Below are positions 6,444 through 9,209 of a stretch of 9,209 nt of DNA, piece after piece (the first letter of the stretch is position 1; each line of letters starts with the position of its first letter). The DNA comes from Coprothermobacter sp. Its GTDB lineage: Bacteria; Coprothermobacterota; Coprothermobacteria; Coprothermobacterales; Coprothermobacteraceae. The position numbers were made by a program, and so were the translations under genes. Below the pieces are notes generated by a model that saw only the letters and a list, made by a program, of their open reading frames with translations, was not told where the DNA came from and made no database searches. The stretch is taken from contig DMVM01000032.1 in the NCBI GenBank assembly GCA_003476705.1, positions 1-9,209 on the forward strand, read 5' to 3'.

Positions 6444-6638
6444 ATGATTAAACTGACTTCGCCAAAAGACGAAGAATTTTACCTCAACGAAGATCTAATT
6501 GAAAAGGCGGAAGAGCGCGGTGATTTCACCGTGCTCTTCCTGGTTAACGGTCATAAGTACTTGTGTAAAGAATCTGTAAGTGAGATCATCAAACGCATAG
6601 TGCGGTTTAAAAACATGGTGAGAGATCAATGGACATAG
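6444..6638 (+). CDS. flbD: FlbD/SwrD family small flagellar protein
   Basis: FlbD-family proteins (Pfam FlbD; SwrD in B. subtilis) are about 60-75 residues long and sit in hook or motor operons. In B. subtilis SwrD is needed for full flagellar power and swarming; its mechanism is unknown. The 64 residues fit: MIKLTSP at the N-terminus, FYLNEDLIE (12-20), TVLFLVNGHKYLCKESVSEII (29-49) and a basic C-terminal tail. The usual PDT before the central strand is replaced by DFT, so this is a divergent member. The product is cytoplasmic, with no membrane segment. The ATG at 6444 is 8 nt after GAGGT (6431-6435). An earlier ATG at 6440 in another frame runs only three codons before a stop. Immediate linkage to motA supports a motor-related role. 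Codons 22-33 form a long inverted repeat, listed separately. Confidence 0.9.
   Translation: MIKLTSPKDEEFYLNEDLIEKAEERGDFTVLFLVNGHKYLCKESVSEIIKRIVRFKNMVRDQWT
6509..6540 (+). repeat. 15-bp near-perfect inverted repeat (hairpin) inside flbD
   Basis: The left arm GGAAGAGCGCGGTGA (6509-6523) pairs with the right arm TCACCGTGCTCTTCC (6526-6540) around TT. Fourteen pairs are Watson-Crick and one is G-U in RNA (6517 with 6532). Because a 2-nt loop is tight, the real loop is probably ATTT with a 14-bp stem. The bases after it (TGGTTAACGG) lack a T-run, so it is not an ordinary intrinsic terminator on this strand; the other strand has CGCCTTTTC after the stem, only a short T-run. The structure encodes FlbD residues 22-33. 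It could be an mRNA stabiliser, a pause, or an RNase processing site between hook and motor genes; function is inferred, not shown. Confidence 0.8.
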
Positions 6639-7426
6639 GGGTATTAGGTGGACTGGCGATAACGTTTGGTTTGATAGTGCTATCGATAATAGCCGACTTG
6701 AACTCTTTTATTAGTTTTAACAGCATGCTTGTTACTATTGGTGGGTCCTTCGGCTCTACTCTGGTAGCTGTGGGTTTCGATCGCATGAGGAATTTGCCGA
6801 AGTATGTTATGGTAGCTTTTAAGAAGAAGACTTTTGACAAAACAGGTACTATAAAACTCTTGGTGGACCTGTCTAACAAGGCAAGAAGAGAAGGATTGCT
6901 GGCTTTAGAAGATTCACTCGAAGAGTTGGAAGATCCTTTTGTTAAGCGTGGTCTACAATTGGTTATCGATGGTGTGGAGCCGGAATCAGTTCAAAACATA
7001 CTAAATTTGGACATAGAAGCCATGCAAAACAGACATGCGGATGGCAAGATGATCTTTGACGTTTGGGCGGGTTTTGCTCCATCCTTCGGTATGTTGGGAA
7101 CCGTAATGGGGCTAGTGCAAATGCTTAGACGGTTGGATGATCCTTCCACCATAGGGCCAGCTATGGCATTGGCTTTAATCACCACGTTCTATGGTGCTGT
7201 GCTCGCCTACGGCGTTTTTCAGCCCATGAGCAACACATTACAGCGTAAAAGTGACATGGAAAGTGATTTTAGAGAAATGATTGTGGAAGGCATATTGGGG
7301 ATTCAAAGTGGTGAAAACCCTCGGCTTTTGGAGGAACGTTTAGTTTCGTTCTTGTCACCTGCTGAACGGGAGCAGTACGAGAGAACCAGGGCTCAAAAGA
7401 CTGAAGAGGTGGCAGAAGTTGCCTAA
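6629..7426 (+). CDS. motA: MotA, flagellar motor stator ion-channel subunit
   Basis: MotA forms the pentameric part of the inner-membrane stator that converts ion flow into torque on the rotor. The 265 residues show four membrane segments (about 5-22, 32-50, 143-166, 178-200), with the large cytoplasmic loop between the second and third. Key residues are in place. R86 and E94 (ARREGLLALE) correspond to E. coli R90 and E98, which contact FliG. P151 (FAPSFGMLGTVMGL) and P199 (VFQPMSNTL) correspond to the two essential prolines. The GTVMGLV and TTFYGAVLAYG stretches are the usual TM3 and TM4 motifs. The C-terminal tail (245-265) is charged. The ATG at 6629 overlaps flbD by 10 nt, with GGTGA at 6617-6621 as ribosome site. 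It overlaps motB by 8 nt, fitting coupled synthesis of the stator pair. Confidence 0.97.
   Translation: MDIGVLGGLAITFGLIVLSIIADLNSFISFNSMLVTIGGSFGSTLVAVGFDRMRNLPKYVMVAFKKKTFDKTGTIKLLVDLSNKARREGLLALEDSLEELEDPFVKRGLQLVIDGVEPESVQNILNLDIEAMQNRHADGKMIFDVWAGFAPSFGMLGTVMGLVQMLRRLDDPSTIGPAMALALITTFYGAVLAYGVFQPMSNTLQRKSDMESDFREMIVEGILGIQSGENPRLLEERLVSFLSPAEREQYERTRAQKTEEVAEVA
7405..7410 (+). promoter_or_regulatory. Shine-Dalgarno AGAGGT deciding the TTG start of motB
   Basis: The site lies inside the end of motA, 8 nt before the TTG at 7419. The resulting N-terminus (MPKRKDSSGPGAPLW) has the short basic segment expected before the MotB membrane helix. Confidence 0.55.
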
Positions 7427-8132
7427 GAGGAAGGACTCTTCAGGGCCGGGTGCTCCTCTTTGGTGTTTGTCTTACGGGGACCTAGTCACTAACATGTTGG
7501 TGTTTTTCGTCATGCTATTTGCTTTCTCTACGCTGAATGCAACTAAATTCGAGCAGATGGCATACTCTTTTGTGGTGGCTCTGGGTGGAGGTATGGGCGT
7601 TTTGCCATCAAATCCCACTTTTAGCCCCCCTATGCCAATACCGCCTGACTTCATAATACAGGGACCAATGACAGTGGCTGAGCTCTATAGTAATTTGGGG
7701 GGAGTCGAGAGAAGCATTCAGCAGCAGTACGGGTCTGAGGCGATCGAAGTAATAGAAGGTGCCAATGAAGTCAGGGTTAGAGTCTCAGGCGACCTTTTGT
7801 TTATGCCCTGCTCAGCTTCCGTCAGACCCGAGACTAGCCAGATACTTTCTGCTTTAGCACCAGAGCTTGTTAAGGCACAGAAGGAGGGCTATCGAATTTA
7901 CATCGAGGGGCATGCCGCCTATACCTTATCAACATGCCCTGGCTACATAGATGATTTCCACATATCTAGCGATCGGGCGTTAAATGTTTTGGAGCGGTTC
8001 AAGTCTTTGGGCTTAGATGATTCTAAAATGGTGTTGGTTGGATACGGCGACAATATTCCGGTGGGAGATGTGAACACTCCTCAAGGACAGGCAAAGAATC
8101 GCCGAGTGGAGATTACCATTAGGAGGGACTGA
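7419..8132 (+). CDS. motB: MotB, flagellar motor stator peptidoglycan-anchoring subunit
   Basis: MotB pairs with MotA and anchors the stator to peptidoglycan. It has a short basic N-terminus, then one membrane helix beginning SYGDLVTNMLVFFVMLF (18-34). D21 is the expected ion-binding aspartate. The C-terminal half (about 115-237) is an OmpA/MotB-like peptidoglycan-binding domain with YIEGH (161-165), SSDRALNVLERFKSLGL (183-199), LVGYGDNIPV (206-215) and the terminal NRRVEITI (227-234). Two points are odd. The usual GHTD is GHAA here, so the aspartate that contacts diaminopimelate in OmpA-type domains is missing, and there are cysteines at 131 and 173 in the exported domain. The TM sequence with FFVMLFAFS looks more like the sodium-type PomB/MotS proteins than B. 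subtilis MotB, but this does not prove ion choice. The start is TTG; it shares one base with the fliL start (TGATG). Confidence 0.95.
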   Translation: MPKRKDSSGPGAPLWCLSYGDLVTNMLVFFVMLFAFSTLNATKFEQMAYSFVVALGGGMGVLPSNPTFSPPMPIPPDFIIQGPMTVAELYSNLGGVERSIQQQYGSEAIEVIEGANEVRVRVSGDLLFMPCSASVRPETSQILSALAPELVKAQKEGYRIYIEGHAAYTLSTCPGYIDDFHISSDRALNVLERFKSLGLDDSKMVLVGYGDNIPVGDVNTPQGQAKNRRVEITIRRD

Positions 8133-8578
8133 TGAAGAAGATATTAATTTATTTGCTTGTGGTTGTACTGTTGCTTGGTGCAGGAATGGCACTTGGCGTT
8201 TATGTACTCGCCCCTGTTGTCAAGGATATGGGATCGAATACAGCAGCACAAAGTAAGCCTGAGCCCGTACTTCAGCCTTTGGGCAAGTTCACTACAAACC
8301 TAAGTAGCCCTAAGTACATTATTCAGGTGACAGTGAATTTGGAATTCTATGATAAAAAAGCGCTTAACGAGATTCAAAAAATGGATCCAAGTTTCTTGGT
8401 AATTCAGGACGAACTTTTGAAGTATTTTAAGACGTTAAAACCTGAGGATTTTTCCACAGATAAAGGCATTAGCCAAATACAGGACAATTTTGTAAAAAGG
8501 ATAAACAACTTGTATGGAAAGATCATTCTCAGTGATGTGCTTTTTGGGGCTGATACTGTTATAACGGTGATGCCATAA
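8132..8578 (+). CDS. fliL: FliL, basal-body-associated stator partner protein
   Basis: FliL is a single-pass inner-membrane protein whose periplasmic domain forms a ring around the stator and promotes torque, stator recruitment or stability. The 148-residue product has a typical N-terminal anchor, KKILIYLLVVVLLLGAGMA (2-20) continuing to about residue 30. A short linker leads into the conserved domain, with LGKFTTNLSSPKYIIQVTVN (50-69), then helices (75-128) and a terminal strand ILSDVLFGADTVITV (132-146). Length and order are normal for the family. The ATG at 8132 has AGGAGGG at 8121-8127, 4 nt upstream. It overlaps motB by one base and fliM by one base (TAATG). Its place directly after motAB and before fliM agrees with a role at the stator-rotor interface. 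Confidence 0.96.
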   Translation: MKKILIYLLVVVLLLGAGMALGVYVLAPVVKDMGSNTAAQSKPEPVLQPLGKFTTNLSSPKYIIQVTVNLEFYDKKALNEIQKMDPSFLVIQDELLKYFKTLKPEDFSTDKGISQIQDNFVKRINNLYGKIILSDVLFGADTVITVMP

Positions 8579-9209
8579 TGGCAGAAACGCTATCGCAAGA
8601 AGAAATTGATACTTTGCTAAGTGCTATTAAAGCCGGCCAAGCAGAGCTTGTTCAAACCAAAGAGAAAGTAGTTCGCAAATACGACTTTAGAAGACCTGAC
8701 AAGCTCTCAAAGGAGCAGTTAAGGACCATTCAAATGTTACACGAGAATTTTGCCCGTGGAGCAAGTACGGAGCTTGCAGGGTACTTAAGGTCTGCTATGT
8801 CTATTTCCATTGTTTCGGTAGACCAGGTAACTTACCAAGAGTACATAAGGTCCTTATCAGACCCTACCTTCATGTATTTGGTGCCTATCATCGATGTGAC
8901 CAGTGTAATTTTCGAAATGTCTTTGGATTTCGTTTTTGCCATAATTGACAAACTTTTGGGCGGTCCCGGTAAACCGTTAAGAGAAGTTAGAGAGCTTACC
9001 TCTGTTGAAGCAACTTTAATGAATCGGGTTATGGATGTTTACTTAAAGCACTGGTTGGAAGCATGGAAGCCCATTGTTCATTGGAATTTGGGTAAGCCAA
9101 CTGTAGAGTATTCTCCAGGTTTTGTGCAGATAATGCCTGGCAGCGATGTGGTCATAGTTATCACCTACGAAGAGAAGCTTGGTGAGAAAACTGCCATTGG
9201 TACCATATG
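8578..9209 (+). CDS. fliM: FliM, flagellar motor switch protein, N-terminal 210 residues (3' truncated by window edge)
   Basis: FliM is the C-ring switch protein that binds phosphorylated CheY and sets rotation direction. The frame opens at the ATG overlapping the fliL stop (TAATG) and remains open to the window end. The extreme N-terminus has LSQEEIDTLLSAI (5-17), the CheY-P-binding EIDALL-type motif. Next comes the strongly conserved KYDFRRPDKLSKEQLRTIQM (34-53) and LHENFARG (54-61). The middle CheC-like domain includes FAIIDKLLGGPGKP (120-133), which carries the FliM GGxG-type motif that contacts FliG. The usual segment before it (FSMxPLxG-like) reads LVPIIDVTSV here, a mild divergence. 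The C-terminal FliN-like domain lies outside the window. There is only a weak ribosome site (CGGTGATG before the start), so translation is probably coupled to fliL. Confidence 0.97.
   Translation, partial: MAETLSQEEIDTLLSAIKAGQAELVQTKEKVVRKYDFRRPDKLSKEQLRTIQMLHENFARGASTELAGYLRSAMSISIVSVDQVTYQEYIRSLSDPTFMYLVPIIDVTSVIFEMSLDFVFAIIDKLLGGPGKPLREVRELTSVEATLMNRVMDVYLKHWLEAWKPIVHWNLGKPTVEYSPGFVQIMPGSDVVIVITYEEKLGEKTAIGTI

Noticed and set aside
6834..6855. TTGACA followed by TACTATAAA inside motA, resembling a promoter
   Set aside because: The spacing between the hexamers is only about 7-10 nt, too short for a sigma-70-type promoter.
1..9209. CRISPR arrays, tRNA/rRNA genes, insertion sequences, attachment sites or defence genes
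   Set aside because: No direct-repeat array, cloverleaf-like sequence, transposase or integrase motifs were seen; nearly every base belongs to flagellar genes on one strand.

Overview
The window is one uninterrupted, single-strand piece of a flagellar/motility operon. All thirteen protein genes read rightwards. Twelve of them are identified with good confidence by family motifs and gene order. The order is fliH (3' part) - fliI - fliJ - fliK - flgD - conserved flagellar-operon protein (TIGR02530-like) - flgE - flbD - motA - motB - fliL - fliM (5' part). A thirteenth, very small reading frame between the TIGR02530-like gene and flgE is weak and is listed only as a possibility.

The order fliIJK-flgD-orf-flgE-flbD-motAB-fliLM is typical of Bacillota (clostridial and thermophilic types) and related bacteria. 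The TIGR02530-like and flbD/swrD-like genes are also typical of that group, not of Enterobacteria. The host uses strong AGGAGGTGA Shine-Dalgarno sites and many GTG and TTG starts. The base composition is moderate, in the mid-40s percent GC by eye. I cannot name the genus. A Bacillota or Bacillota-like lineage, possibly thermophilic, is the best inference; Synergistota or a deep-branching relative cannot be excluded.

Layout: positions 1-2024 hold the type III export ATPase complex (FliH stator, FliI ATPase, FliJ stalk). Positions 2021-6437 hold hook assembly: FliK hook-length control, the FlgD hook cap/scaffold, the uncharacterised TIGR02530-like protein and the FlgE hook subunit. Positions 6444-8578 hold torque generation: FlbD/SwrD-like protein, the MotA and MotB stator, and FliL. 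Positions 8578-9209 begin the switch complex (FliM). Most neighbours overlap by 1-35 nt. The only untranslated gaps are 27 nt before flgD, 87 nt before flgE and 6 nt before flbD. No promoter, terminator, tRNA, rRNA, CRISPR or mobile element was seen, so the genes are probably cotranscribed from upstream.

There is no sign of a wholly new system; this is a core motility operon. The features most worth a second look are a 15-bp near-perfect inverted repeat inside flbD just upstream of motAB, a GC-rich structured 87-nt spacer before flgE, a minimal 97-residue FlgD paired with a large 698-residue FliK, and a MotB whose peptidoglycan-binding motif lacks the usual aspartate.
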